The notes beneath the pieces are model-generated. The model was given only the letters and a program-made list of their open reading frames with translations, had not been told where the DNA came from and searched no databases. Shown in pieces: positions 50,635 to 59,173 of a stretch of DNA of 64,000 nt. Source of the stretch: Chryseobacterium sp. CH25 (GTDB lineage: Bacteria > Bacteroidota > Bacteroidia > Flavobacteriales > Weeksellaceae); NCBI RefSeq assembly GCF_004119455.1, contig NZ_NRQT01000008.1, forward strand, positions 1 through 64,000. The letters are read 5' to 3'. Each line of letters begins with the position of its first letter. Position 1 is the stretch's first letter. The position numbers and the translations under genes are program-made.

Positions 50635-51954
50635 CTAAAACAGTCTGTTATGCAGTGATCTCAAAGCTTCTACCTTAAAAACAGAGGGAACTAATAATGA
50701 GATATTATTTTCACTTCCTCCATAAGAGATCATTCGTATCGGAATATGTTTTACCGCTTCCGATACAATGGTTGCGTATCCGTGGTTATTTTTCCTGAAG
50801 TCTCCAACAATGCATATAATAGACTGTTCACTGTCAATTTCAACTGCTGAAAAGGAGCTCAGTTCTCTAAAAATATCAGAAATGTTATCCGTGTGATCAA
50901 TGGTAAGGGAAACAGCTACTTCCGAAGTGGTAATCATATCTATAGGAGTTTTGTAGCGTTCAAAAACTTCAAAAACCTTTCTCAAAAACCCATAGGCCAT
51001 GAGCATACGTGAAGATTGAATACGGATAGCCGTAATTCCATCTTTGGCAGCAATTGCCACAATCTGATTTTGATTGGTTATTTCTCCCGAAATCAATGTT
51101 CCTACTGCCGATGGATTCATTGTATCTAATAATCTAACAGGAACATTGTATTTTCTTGCAGGAAATACACTTTGCGGATGAAGGATTTTAGCTCCAAAAT
51201 ACGACAGCTCTGCTGCTTCGTCAAAACTCATTCTGGCTATAGACTTCGTATTTTGTACATATCTCGGATCATTATTATGAAATCCATCGATATCTGTCCA
51301 TATCTGGATTTCTTCTACCTGCAATGCTGCTCCCAGTAGCGAAGCAGTATAATCAGACCCACCTCTTTGCAGATTGTCAATTTCTCCTTGAGCATTTCTG
51401 CAGATGTAACCTTGCGTAATAAATAAGGTTTCTTCAGGATATTTTGCAATTTCAAGAGCTGCCTGTTTTTTGATTTCCTCAATATTGGGTTCCTTATCTT
51501 CATCAATTACCATGAAATCTAATGCTGATAATAACACAGAAGAAACTTCTTTTTCCTTTAAATATAAATGAAACAGGGTTGTTGAAATAATCTCTCCCTG
51601 TGCAAGGATAATACGTTCTGCACTGGAACTGAAATTTTTATGTTTAAACTGATAAAAGAGATCAAAAATTTTGTCAATAAATGCTAAAGCTTCTACGATT
51701 CCGTTTTCTGTTTTAAACAATTCATTTACAAATTTTATATATTTCTGATGCAGTCCATCAATATGTTTATAGGCAGCTTCAATATCCTTACTTTCATAGA
51801 GTTCCGATAATTTTACTAAATCATTTGTGGTACCTGAAACAGCAGATAAAACCACCAGATGCTTATCTGATTCCTGAGATCTGATGATGGGTAATAACTG
51901 TTCGATGCGCTCCGGACTTCCTACTGAAGTGCCTCCAAATTTCAATACTTTCAT
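50635..51954 (-). CDS. lysC: Aspartate kinase (monofunctional)
   Basis: A 439-aa aspartokinase, first step of lysine, threonine, methionine and diaminopimelate synthesis. Kinase motif MKVLKFGGTSVGSPERI at the N-terminus, FITQGYICRNAQGEIDNLQRGGSDYTASLLGAAL (substrate loop), IWTDIDGFHNNDPR, then C-terminal ACT domains (ITAIRIQSSRMLMAYGFLRKVFEVFERY, IDMITTSEVAVSLTID). No homoserine dehydrogenase domain. A leader ORF and an intrinsic terminator upstream (51982-52106) suggest attenuation control. Confidence 0.93.
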   Translation of the reverse strand: MKVLKFGGTSVGSPERIEQLLPIIRSQESDKHLVVLSAVSGTTNDLVKLSELYESKDIEAAYKHIDGLHQKYIKFVNELFKTENGIVEALAFIDKIFDLFYQFKHKNFSSSAERIILAQGEIISTTLFHLYLKEKEVSSVLLSALDFMVIDEDKEPNIEEIKKQAALEIAKYPEETLFITQGYICRNAQGEIDNLQRGGSDYTASLLGAALQVEEIQIWTDIDGFHNNDPRYVQNTKSIARMSFDEAAELSYFGAKILHPQSVFPARKYNVPVRLLDTMNPSAVGTLISGEITNQNQIVAIAAKDGITAIRIQSSRMLMAYGFLRKVFEVFERYKTPIDMITTSEVAVSLTIDHTDNISDIFRELSSFSAVEIDSEQSIICIVGDFRKNNHGYATIVSEAVKHIPIRMISYGGSENNISLLVPSVFKVEALRSLHNRLF

Positions 51955-51981
51955 ACTATATTAAATTGTTAAATTATTATC

Positions 51982-52014
51982 AAAAAAAAAGAGCCTGTCA
52001 TGATGACAAGCTCC
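51982..52014 (-). terminator. Attenuator-like terminator upstream of aspartate kinase
   Basis: On the minus strand GAGCTTGTCA-TCA-TGACAGGCTC is followed by nine U (A-tract 51982-51990). The one mismatch on the plus strand is a G-T pair on the minus strand, so it is built for this direction. It lies between the leader ORF and the start at 51954, where a terminator makes sense only as a regulated one. Confidence 0.7.
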
Positions 52015-52049
52015 CTGTTTATTTAATTTCTAACTAATAGGAAAATGAC

Positions 52050-52106
52050 TCACGACCCTGGACGTAAGTACTGTTTCTTTCCTTTTTTTAAGTTAGATAA
52101 TATCAT
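52050..52106 (-). CDS. Putative leader peptide of the aspartate kinase attenuator
   Basis: An 18-codon ORF (MILSNLKKGKKQYLRPGS) with two Lys pairs (KK-G-KK). Its last codons and stop lie in a 7-bp stem (ACTTACG / CGTGAGT) upstream of the terminator, and TGAGTCAT within that stem could pair with ATGAC of the terminator arm. This is the layout of translation-coupled attenuation sensing lysine. A TATATTTG -7 box is at 52124-52131. Inferred from one sequence. Confidence 0.5.
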   Translation of the reverse strand: MILSNLKKGKKQYLRPGS

Positions 52107-52529
52107 TTTCTTTTTTTGCTGGGCAAATATACAATTTTTTGATAATCTTTATAAAAAATGTGATTTAAATTTAAGATTCACAACATATTTTTTTTAGATA
52201 GAGACAATGAAATACAAATAATCTCAGTCAGATCGATCTTTAAAGATCCATGCTGCACACGATTCCGGAGAAAGTGAAAAGCTATGTCAAAGGATTAAGG
52301 TCAGAGCTTTTTTCTCTTTTGAATTATTGTAGTTTTTCGCCACTACGTATAGAAATTCTAATATAATTTTAGCTTCATTATCATTTAGCTGAACTCCATT
52401 TTTGGACAAAATAATAATTGCTTGTTACGCTTAGAAATTCTTCAATGAAATATGTACTAGATATAACTGCATGTAAGACATCGCTTTTATATGGTACATT
52501 GAAATATATAGTTTCCTATTTTAAAATAA
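52107..52529. other. Intergenic region upstream of the aspartate kinase leader
   Basis: About 420 bp holding the candidate promoter for the leader (52124-52131, minus strand) and a decayed small ORF (52287-52409). The remainder is AT-rich with no other signal. Confidence 0.45.
52287..52409 (-). pseudogene. Possible remnant of a small conserved ORF
   Basis: A 40-codon frame reading LSKNGVQLNDNEAKIILEFL then YVVAKNYNNSKEKK... It has no ATG; the frame upstream meets a stop three to six codons before. The pattern (short, ending ILEFL-YxxAK) resembles tiny conserved flavobacterial proteins I recall of the type 'LxxxGxxLTxExAxxILEFLYxLA'. It may start at TTG (52407-52409) or be a relic. Confidence 0.35.
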
Positions 52530-52563
52530 AAACAGCGTACACATATAAATGTGCACGCTGTTT
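52530..52563 (-). terminator. Terminator of the RCC1/T9SS gene
   Basis: AAACAGCGTACACAT / ATGTGCACGCTGTTT, 15 bp with one A-G/T-C variation, flanked by A- and T-tracts, 49 nt beyond the stop. Confidence 0.85.
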
Positions 52564-52611
52564 TTTTTCAATTTTAGTAAATCTACTTTAGCAGAAATTA
52601 ATTTATATTAT

Positions 52612-55600
52612 CTATTTCTTAATAAATTTAACTGATTTCACTGTATTGTCAGCCCCAACAACTTTAATTATGTAAACTCCTGATTGTAAATCAGAAAAAT
52701 TCAAAATCTTTTTAAAATCATTGACTTCCTTGGTTAATATAAGCTGACCTGAAATAGTAAAAACCGTAACAGAGATAATTTTTTCATCTGATGAAACAGT
52801 CAAGTAATCTTGTACAGGATTAGGGTATACCTTCAGATTACTTGAGATTGATGATATTTCCTGAGATTGCAAACTTCCACTGACACAAGAGATTGGAAGT
52901 AAAATTGTTCTTCCAATATCGTTAGTACCGTTACCTAATTGCCCATCCAAATTCCACCCTGTTACAGATAAAACTCCATCATTTGCTATAGTATATGTAT
53001 TATAGTTGCTTAGCGATACGCTCTTCCTATCGCCAGAAGTTCCTATCTGCACAGGATTTCTTCTGCGTACTAACGTACCATCTCCTAATGTACCATCTCC
53101 GTTTGCTCCCCAAGTCCACAATGTCCCATCATTTTTAATGGCTGCTGATGAAAAATTTGATGTTTCAACAAGCTTCCAGTTTGTGTCTGTGCCCACACGA
53201 TAAGGGCTGGCGCTTGAGCCTAATCCTGTTCCCAATGATGAACCTGAAGTTCCCTCTGTTCCTAATTGCGAATGAATATTGCTTCCCCATCCATAAAGGG
53301 TACCATCTGTTTTTATTGCCAATGAGTGACTACTTTTGGCAGCAATACTTTTCCAAGTTGTCCCTGTGAGTATCTGTACAGGAGTAGTTCTATTCGTCGT
53401 AGAACCAATTCCTAACTGCCCATCGTAATTTTCACCCCAAGCCCAAATAGTTCCATCTGTTTTTAAAGCTAAAGAATGATTATCTCCCGCTGTGACTGTT
53501 TTCCAATTTGTTAGGGTTCCAATCTGTGTAGGAACATTCTGATCATAAGTAGTTCCATTTCCAAACTGACCATAGGTATTACGACCCCAAGCCCATAATG
53601 TTCCATTGGCCTTTACTGCTAGAGTAAAATATGCGCCTACGGCAACACTTACCCAATCTGTAGCCATTCCTATTTTTACCGGGATTGTCCTGTCAACAGT
53701 ATTACCAGTTCCCAGTTGTCCAAAATTGTTACGCCCCCAGGTCCAAAGTGTTCCATCTGTTTTAATCGCTGCAACGTGTTTATCTCCGGCAGACATTTTC
53801 CAGATGTTTGAAATTCCAACCTGCACTGGAGTCGTTCTATTTGTTGTAGTTCCGTCTCCCAACTGGCCAAATTCATTTTTACCCCAAGCCCATACTGTAT
53901 CATCTGACTTCATGGCTATTGCATAGGTAGAACCACCAGCAACGATACTCCAGCAACCGGAATCGGCAAGTGTAGTAAATGCACCTCCATAAATCCAACG
54001 GCTTTGGCTGGAACCACAATGAGATGCCACCCAATAGTAGTAAGTAGTATTTGGTGCTAAGTTTGATAAATTAACCGTATTTGATAAGGTAGTACCATTT
54101 ACACCTCCGACAATCTGATTTGTACTGTAAGCATACATATAACCGTTAGCAGGTGTCGTTGTTGCTCCCGCCCAATTAATGGTAGCAGTTGTAGAAGTGA
54201 TGTTTGCAACAGAAAGTTGAGTTGGAACACTGCAACTTGACGGACAGACAATAGGAGTGAAAGTATTTTTTTGAACAAGTGTATTATCTCCTAATTGACC
54301 ACTACTGTTCAGCCCTGACGTTCTTAAAGAACCTTCAAAATTTACTTCAAGACTGTGACTATCCCCAGCAGACACCAATAAACTATTTGCCGAAGTACCT
54401 ACTTGAGTAGGAGTATTTACCGTATTACCGCTTGTACCGCTACCGAGCTGTCCATAAGTATTGTATCCCCATGACCAAAGAGTTCCATTTGTTTTAATTC
54501 CTAATGCGTGCCTTGCTCCTGCACTAACGATACTCCAATTTGTAGCTGTTCCAATTTGTACTGGTGAATTACTGTTACTCAATGTTCCGTTTCCTAATTG
54601 CCCTGATTGATTAGATCCCCAACCCCAGAGAGTACCATTAGATTTTACAGCTAGTGTGTAGTAAGATCCTGCAGAAATTTTAAGCCAGTTTGTAGCTGTT
54701 CCCACTTGCTTTGGCGAAACATCATATATTGTTGTAACATTTGTTCCATTACCCAACTGCCCAGATGTATTGTTACCCCATGTCCAAAGAGTTCCATCAG
54801 CTTTTATACCTACAGAATGATCGCTGCCTGCAGCAATTTTCACCCAATTTGTTGCGGTTCCTACTTTCCAGGGAATAGGTCTCAGAATATCTGACCCATC
54901 TCCCAGCTGTCCATAATAATTATTTCCCCAAGACCAAAGGGTACCATCTGTTCTAAGTGCTAATGAGTGGTTAGATCCTGCACTCACGTCTTTCCAGGTA
55001 GTAACTGTACCGATTTGTATCGGAACAATCCTGTTGGCGTTAGTATAATCTCCTAATTTACTACTTGAGTTATCTCCCCAAGACCAAAGGGTTCCATCAT
55101 TTTTAATAGCCAATACATGACTACTTCCTGCGCTCACGGTCTTCCAGTTGCTTGCTGTACCTATTTGAACTGCAGCATTTCTTGCAACGGCTCCCCCATC
55201 TCCTAATTGGCTGTAGTTATCATTTCCCCAAGTCCATAAAGTTCCGTCTGTTTTTATTCCTACAGAATAAGAAGATCCGGTACTGATAACTTCCCAGCAA
55301 CCTCCAATGTTTTGTGGCGTTGCTTTTACTAATCCATTTTGAGAATAGCCTATCCAAACAGTACTTTTATTTTGGGTTTTAAGTGTAGTTAAAATATTGC
55401 TTGGAAGGTTTGAATTTGAAGCAGTATAAATTATACAATCGGTAAAATTCTGCACTCCACTTCCACCCAGTGCAATCCACTCTCTACCGTCATCATCAAC
55501 ATCAAGAGCATTTAAAGTACTTCCACCAAGACAAGAATTACTTTGAGTGTAACTACTAAGTAAAGTTCCAGAATTTGTATACGTCAACATACCATCAATA

Positions 55601-56220
55601 CCTTCAACATATACTTTCGTATTTGAGGCATTTAATAGTTTTTTCACATTCTGCCCAATAAATGTAAAGTTAGTTCCATCAAATTTATACAATGTACTGT
55701 TATTTGTAACCCAGACTCCGTTGTTGCTATCAACCTTTAAAGAATTTATGTTTGGAAGTGAAGAATACGTAGTCCAAGTAGTACCGTCAAATTTAGTAAG
55801 CCCCCCTGATGTGATCACCCATAAATTATTGGTACCATCTACTGCGATACCCTTAATTACATTATTGGGTAGTCCTGAGTTTGAGGCTGTATAATTCGTC
55901 CAAGTCGTTCCGTTTAATAAAATAATCCCGTTGTTTTGCGATGCCATCCATTTTCTTTGTAAACCATCGATTTCTATTTCCAGGATAGCATTTGATATAA
56001 TACCTGAATTGCTTGTGTTGTAATTTATAAATGCAGTTCCATTGAATGTTGAAACACCATTGCTTGTTGATAACCATAACAAACCGTTATTATCAATTTC
56101 AATGTCCCTGACATTATTGCTGCCGATTCCTGAATTTGAGGTATTATAAACCTCAGATGAGTATTGCCCAAAGGCAATTACAGAAAGGAAAATAAGCAAC
56201 ATTAAGTAAATTTTTCTCAT
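52612..56220 (-). CDS. Giant T9SS-secreted RCC1-repeat protein
   Basis: A 1202-aa exported protein. Signal peptide (about 1-18, ends FGQ); two-component-propeller-like blades (about 20-300: VRDIEIDNNGLLWLSTSNGV type); RCC1 repeats (about 315-680: GIKTDGTLWTWGNDNYSQLGDGG type); a fibronectin-III domain (about 690-775: LSVANITSTTATINWAGATT ... YYYWVASHCG); a second RCC1 set (about 785-1115); and a T9SS sorting domain (LKVYPNPVQDYLTVSSDEKI ... SGVYIIKVVG). Two seven-bladed propellers are likely. Surface display is expected; the ligand is unknown. Neighbouring repeats are very alike at DNA level, suggesting recent unit duplication. Confidence 0.9.
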   Translation of the reverse strand: MRKIYLMLLIFLSVIAFGQYSSEVYNTSNSGIGSNNVRDIEIDNNGLLWLSTSNGVSTFNGTAFINYNTSNSGIISNAILEIEIDGLQRKWMASQNNGIILLNGTTWTNYTASNSGLPNNVIKGIAVDGTNNLWVITSGGLTKFDGTTWTTYSSLPNINSLKVDSNNGVWVTNNSTLYKFDGTNFTFIGQNVKKLLNASNTKVYVEGIDGMLTYTNSGTLLSSYTQSNSCLGGSTLNALDVDDDGREWIALGGSGVQNFTDCIIYTASNSNLPSNILTTLKTQNKSTVWIGYSQNGLVKATPQNIGGCWEVISTGSSYSVGIKTDGTLWTWGNDNYSQLGDGGAVARNAAVQIGTASNWKTVSAGSSHVLAIKNDGTLWSWGDNSSSKLGDYTNANRIVPIQIGTVTTWKDVSAGSNHSLALRTDGTLWSWGNNYYGQLGDGSDILRPIPWKVGTATNWVKIAAGSDHSVGIKADGTLWTWGNNTSGQLGNGTNVTTIYDVSPKQVGTATNWLKISAGSYYTLAVKSNGTLWGWGSNQSGQLGNGTLSNSNSPVQIGTATNWSIVSAGARHALGIKTNGTLWSWGYNTYGQLGSGTSGNTVNTPTQVGTSANSLLVSAGDSHSLEVNFEGSLRTSGLNSSGQLGDNTLVQKNTFTPIVCPSSCSVPTQLSVANITSTTATINWAGATTTPANGYMYAYSTNQIVGGVNGTTLSNTVNLSNLAPNTTYYYWVASHCGSSQSRWIYGGAFTTLADSGCWSIVAGGSTYAIAMKSDDTVWAWGKNEFGQLGDGTTTNRTTPVQVGISNIWKMSAGDKHVAAIKTDGTLWTWGRNNFGQLGTGNTVDRTIPVKIGMATDWVSVAVGAYFTLAVKANGTLWAWGRNTYGQFGNGTTYDQNVPTQIGTLTNWKTVTAGDNHSLALKTDGTIWAWGENYDGQLGIGSTTNRTTPVQILTGTTWKSIAAKSSHSLAIKTDGTLYGWGSNIHSQLGTEGTSGSSLGTGLGSSASPYRVGTDTNWKLVETSNFSSAAIKNDGTLWTWGANGDGTLGDGTLVRRRNPVQIGTSGDRKSVSLSNYNTYTIANDGVLSVTGWNLDGQLGNGTNDIGRTILLPISCVSGSLQSQEISSISSNLKVYPNPVQDYLTVSSDEKIISVTVFTISGQLILTKEVNDFKKILNFSDLQSGVYIIKVVGADNTVKSVKFIKK

Positions 56221-56602
56221 GTTGAATTTATTTTAAAAAAGTTTTAAATGTTTAATTGATAGCAACCGCTAAAAAATATAATTAGGTGCTTTCTTAGAGT
56301 AAAAAAGCAAAATTTTATTGCAGAAAAAGAAAGAATTATTTTAATGCAATTGTTTTAATCTAATAAAATTTATTAAGTATTTCATGGGTATTAGTTTAGT
56401 ATTATGAATGAATAATAATTACAATATGAAAATTGTATTTTATTGCTTGCAAAAATATACTTTTTGCACGGACTACCAAAGACTTAAAGTAATCTATCAA
56501 AACAAAATGAATTTTGTAATTCTTTTTAATTTGGCCCAAACCAATCAAATCATCGATAAAAGTGTTTGAAGATAGGCTCGTTGAGGTCATAAAAAGCCAA
56601 AC
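56221..56602. other. AT-rich intergenic region
   Basis: About 380 bp with no ORF of substance. It ends with GTGTTTGAAGATAGGCTCGTT (56562-56582), a 21-bp motif that recurs at 58534-58554 on the far side of the AraC/DapB-like pair. Confidence 0.4.
56562..56582 (+). repeat. 21-bp direct repeat, left copy
   Basis: GTGTTTGAAGATAGGCTCGT + T; matches 58534-58554 at 19 of 21 positions. The two copies bracket the araC-like and dapB-like genes exactly. Confidence 0.5.
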
Positions 56603-56628
56603 GGCGCCAACTAAAGACAGTTGACGCC
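56603..56628 (-). terminator. Terminator downstream of the AraC-family gene
   Basis: GGCGCCAACT and AGTTGACGCC; the plus-strand C-A mismatch is a G-T pair on the minus strand. A T-tract is present on the right (plus) side and weaker U-rich sequence on the left. Confidence 0.6.
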
Positions 56629-56671
56629 ATTTTTTTACTTTATTTTCCTTATAACTTGTACATTCAGAATT

Positions 56672-57463
56672 TTAAGATTTCCCGATAATTTTTGCTTTTT
56701 CTTTCATAATTCCAAAGTAGGAATTGGTAAAAGCTGATAGACTTTTATAACCAATCATAAAAGCGATCTGGCTTAAAGTATATTCTCCTGTATTAATGAG
56801 TTCAATACTTTTTAAAATACGGATCAGCTGCATATATTTTTGGATCGTAATCCCTGTTTCCCGCTTAAATATACGCTGAAGGCTTCTTACAGACATTAAG
56901 GATAAATCAGCTAAGTCATCTATACTCACCTGTTCCATGTAATTCTTATTAATATAATTGCATACAGGCAGTAATCTTGGATCTACCGGAATCGGGATCT
57001 GTAAACCTACTTTCTCTGTGCAGAAATGAGGAAGGCTATTCAATAAAGCGGTAAGGAAATATCCCTGCTCTTCATCTTCTTCCAATAATTTATTCCACTT
57101 TGAGGCATATTGCAACATTTCTCTCAAAACCGGAGGCGCTGCAAAAACATGTACTTTATTATAAAAATCATTGTCGAAAACCGTTTTGAATAAGATCACC
57201 ATGAGATTAACTGTACTGGCTTCCGACTGAGTATGATGTTTTTTGCCTGAAGGAATCCAGATTAAGTGATTTTGTGGAACCAGATAGATTTTATTTTCAA
57301 TGTGAAAATACTGATATCCCTCTTCAACATAAGTCAGCTGATATCTTTGGTGGGCATGATCATAGTCATCATGGGTCCAGTCTTTCTCATACCAGACATA
57401 AGCATCGATATTAATTTCATCATCAAACTCCCCTTTTCTTTTTTCTGATAATCCACATTTCAT
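56672..57463 (-). CDS. AraC family transcriptional regulator
   Basis: A 263-aa regulator: N-terminal cupin (HAHQRYQLTYVEEGYQYFHIENKIYLVPQNHLIWIPSGKKHHT at about 36-77) with metal- or ligand-type histidines, and C-terminal double helix-turn-helix (VSIDDLADLSLMSVRSLQRIFKRETGITIQKYMQLIRILKS, SQIAFMIGYKSLSAFTNSYFGIM). It is divergent from the dapB-like gene (260-bp gap), so it probably regulates that gene. The inducer is unknown. Confidence 0.88.
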   Translation of the reverse strand: MKCGLSEKRKGEFDDEINIDAYVWYEKDWTHDDYDHAHQRYQLTYVEEGYQYFHIENKIYLVPQNHLIWIPSGKKHHTQSEASTVNLMVILFKTVFDNDFYNKVHVFAAPPVLREMLQYASKWNKLLEEDEEQGYFLTALLNSLPHFCTEKVGLQIPIPVDPRLLPVCNYINKNYMEQVSIDDLADLSLMSVRSLQRIFKRETGITIQKYMQLIRILKSIELINTGEYTLSQIAFMIGYKSLSAFTNSYFGIMKEKAKIIGKS

Positions 57464-57670
57464 TTTGGCGTTTTATATAATAATTCTGGCAAATTTAATA
57501 AAAATACCAATTGTAAATTTGTATTATCAAATAGATACAACTCCTGTTTTTCTATAATTAGATGAATTTATAGTAAGCATTTACTGTTAAAAGATAAAAA
57601 TTTATCAAAGGAAAAGGCATAGGAAGGTTATATATTCAATACCTGGAAACTCATCTGTTGAAATTCAAAC

Positions 57671-57678
57671 TATCTTTG
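57671..57678 (+). promoter_or_regulatory. -7 box of the dapB-like gene
   Basis: TATCTTTG matches TAnnTTTG, 45 nt before the ATG at 57724. No TTG at 17-23 bp spacing is present, which would fit a promoter needing an activator such as the divergent AraC protein. Confidence 0.5.
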
Positions 57679-57723
57679 AAATAGATTAATAGTAAAAATA
57701 ACATTCAATAAAAAAATAATATT

Positions 57724-58527
57724 ATGAAAAAAGTTTTTGTTGCGGGAGCCACCGGATGGACGGGTTCTGAAATTAGCAAAGCAATATTTAATAATGACGA
57801 AATGATATTAACAGGCGGACTTTCTTTATCTCAAGATGGGAAAAATCTGTCAGAGATTCTGTCATTAAAATCGGACAACAATATACCATTGTTTAAGTCT
57901 ATAGAAGATGCAATAGAAAATGTAGAATTTGATATTCTTGTAGATTTTACCAAACCGGCGATCGCGAAGCATAATATCCACACGGCTTTGCAAAAAGGCA
58001 AAAAAGTCATCATTGGAACTTCAGGACTTACGGATAAAGATTATGAAGAAATAGAACGTATTGCCAATGAAAATAATACTTCTGTTCTTGCTGCAGGGAA
58101 CTTTGCACTCACTGTTGTTTTATTGCAAAAGTTTGCTGAAATGGCCGCAAAATATATCCCTCACTACGAGATCATTGACTATGCGGATGCTAAAAAAATT
58201 GATGCACCAAGCGGAACAGTGGCAGAACTGGCTTATCGTCTTTCTAAAGTTCAAAAGCCTGAACTAGCCGTAGCCATAGAGGATACCATAGGAAATAAAG
58301 AAACAAGAGGCGCAACAATAAATGGTATACAGGTTCATTCTGTCCGTCTGCCGGGTCACACGATCAGCGTTGAAACGATCTTTGGACTCAATGGAGAAAG
58401 ATTAATACTAAGACATGATTCCGGAGAAAGTGCGGAGCCCTATGTAAAAGGAGTACTCCTTGCCATCAAAAATATTGATACTTTCAAAGGGTTACGAAGA
58501 GGATTAGACTCAATCATGGAATTTTAA
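57724..58527 (+). CDS. DapB-like (4-hydroxy-tetrahydrodipicolinate reductase family) protein lacking the catalytic His pair
   Basis: A 267-aa protein with DapB architecture: Rossmann GATGWTGSEI at 8-17, DFTKPAIAKHNI, IGTSGLT, NFALTVVLLQKFAEMAAKYIP, and KKIDAPSGTVAEL. In canonical DapB the loop before DAPSGT reads E-A-H-H-x-H-K; here it is D152-Y-A-D-A-K-K158, so the proton-donor His and its neighbour are Ala and Asp, though Lys158 is kept. This is probably a paralogue with another substrate rather than the lysine-pathway enzyme. Divergent from an AraC regulator and bracketed with it by 21-bp direct repeats. Confidence 0.8.
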   Translation: MKKVFVAGATGWTGSEISKAIFNNDEMILTGGLSLSQDGKNLSEILSLKSDNNIPLFKSIEDAIENVEFDILVDFTKPAIAKHNIHTALQKGKKVIIGTSGLTDKDYEEIERIANENNTSVLAAGNFALTVVLLQKFAEMAAKYIPHYEIIDYADAKKIDAPSGTVAELAYRLSKVQKPELAVAIEDTIGNKETRGATINGIQVHSVRLPGHTISVETIFGLNGERLILRHDSGESAEPYVKGVLLAIKNIDTFKGLRRGLDSIMEF

Positions 58528-58533
58528 CAATAC

Positions 58534-58554
58534 GTGTTTGAAGATACGCTTGTT
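58534..58554 (+). repeat. 21-bp direct repeat, right copy
   Basis: GTGTTTGAAGATACGCTTGT + T, 6 nt after the dapB-like stop; matches 56562-56582 at 19 of 21 positions. Confidence 0.5.
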
Positions 58555-58570
58555 TGGCCACCAATAACAA

Positions 58571-58600
58571 AAAATCGTTACTTTTTTAAGCAGCGATTTT
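58571..58600 (+). terminator. Terminator after the dapB-like gene
   Basis: AAAATCGTTACTT / AAGCAGCGATTTT followed by T7. It is nearly identical to the terminator after tRNA-Arg, including the A-rich 5' flank. Confidence 0.75.
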
Positions 58601-58692
58601 TTTATTACCCAATCTGGATCTGGTTCAAAAGTTGAGGGGAACAATACAAAACATATACTCTTTTTGTTGAATGGAACAATGCATTTAAAAAA

Positions 58693-58857
58693 ACGCAAAG
58701 AAAGATGATTCAAATGTTTTATTTTAGGGAGCTAAGAAGTACTACTTTGTCGCTGAAGAAGCTTCGTGGATATACATTCGCTTAGAAAGAATCAATGAAA
58801 TTGGTTCCATTCTTTGCTCCCTTAAGAATATGAGATAATGTGCTAAAAACTTTGCGT
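58693..58857 (+). repeat. 165-bp tandem repeat with nested inverted arms, copy A
   Basis: Outer arms ACGCAAAG / CTTTGCGT close the unit and inner arms AGGGAGC / GCTCCCTT lie about 30 bp inside. Copy B (58957-59121) has exactly the same length and about 93% identity. Upstream sequence (TACAAAACATATACT...) is shared too. Confidence 0.8.
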
Positions 58858-58956
58858 CAATTAAATTACATAAACACAAACAATATGATCCCCAAACTTT
58901 TGCGCTTGGCCTCAAAATCTATACTTTTTATGGAACTAACAGGTCTTTTTTTTTAA

Positions 58957-59121
58957 ACGCAAAGAAAGATGATTCAAATGTTTTATTTTAGGGAGCTAAG
59001 AAGTGCGACTTTGTCGCTGAAGAAGCTTCGTGGATATGCATTCGCTTACAAAGAATCAATGAAATTGATTCTATTCTTTGCTCCCTTGAAAATATGAGAT
59101 AAGAAGCTAAAAACTTTGCGT
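58957..59121 (+). repeat. 165-bp tandem repeat, copy B
   Basis: Same outer (ACGCAAAG/CTTTGCGT) and inner (AGGGAGC/GCTCCCTT) arms as copy A, 11 differences by eye, offset 264 bp. Its upstream part (58903-58956) matches 49134-49180 more closely than it matches copy A. Confidence 0.8.
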
Positions 59122-59173
59122 CAGAAAAACACATCATCAGCACATTCATTATCTGTATCAATACTTTTCAATC

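Larger units (their letters stand above)
58601..59173. other. Gene-free region with tandem structured repeats
   Basis: About 570 bp with no credible ORF, made up mostly of two ~215-bp units (58640-58857 and 58903-59121) described separately. Confidence 0.7.

Noticed and set aside
51955..52106. Lysine (L-box) riboswitch upstream of aspartate kinase
   Set aside because: The leader between promoter and terminator is about 110 nt, too short for the lysine riboswitch aptamer, and no matching conserved core was seen; a leader peptide explains it better.
53000..55260. Many plus-strand open frames opposite the RCC1 gene
   Set aside because: They mirror the repetitive RCC1 coding sequence and lack initiation signals or family similarity.
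58840..59121. CRISPR array from the tandem repeats at 58.7-59.1 kb
   Set aside because: Only two long units (165 bp, about 93% identical) exist, with no short regular repeats or unique spacers and no cas genes nearby.
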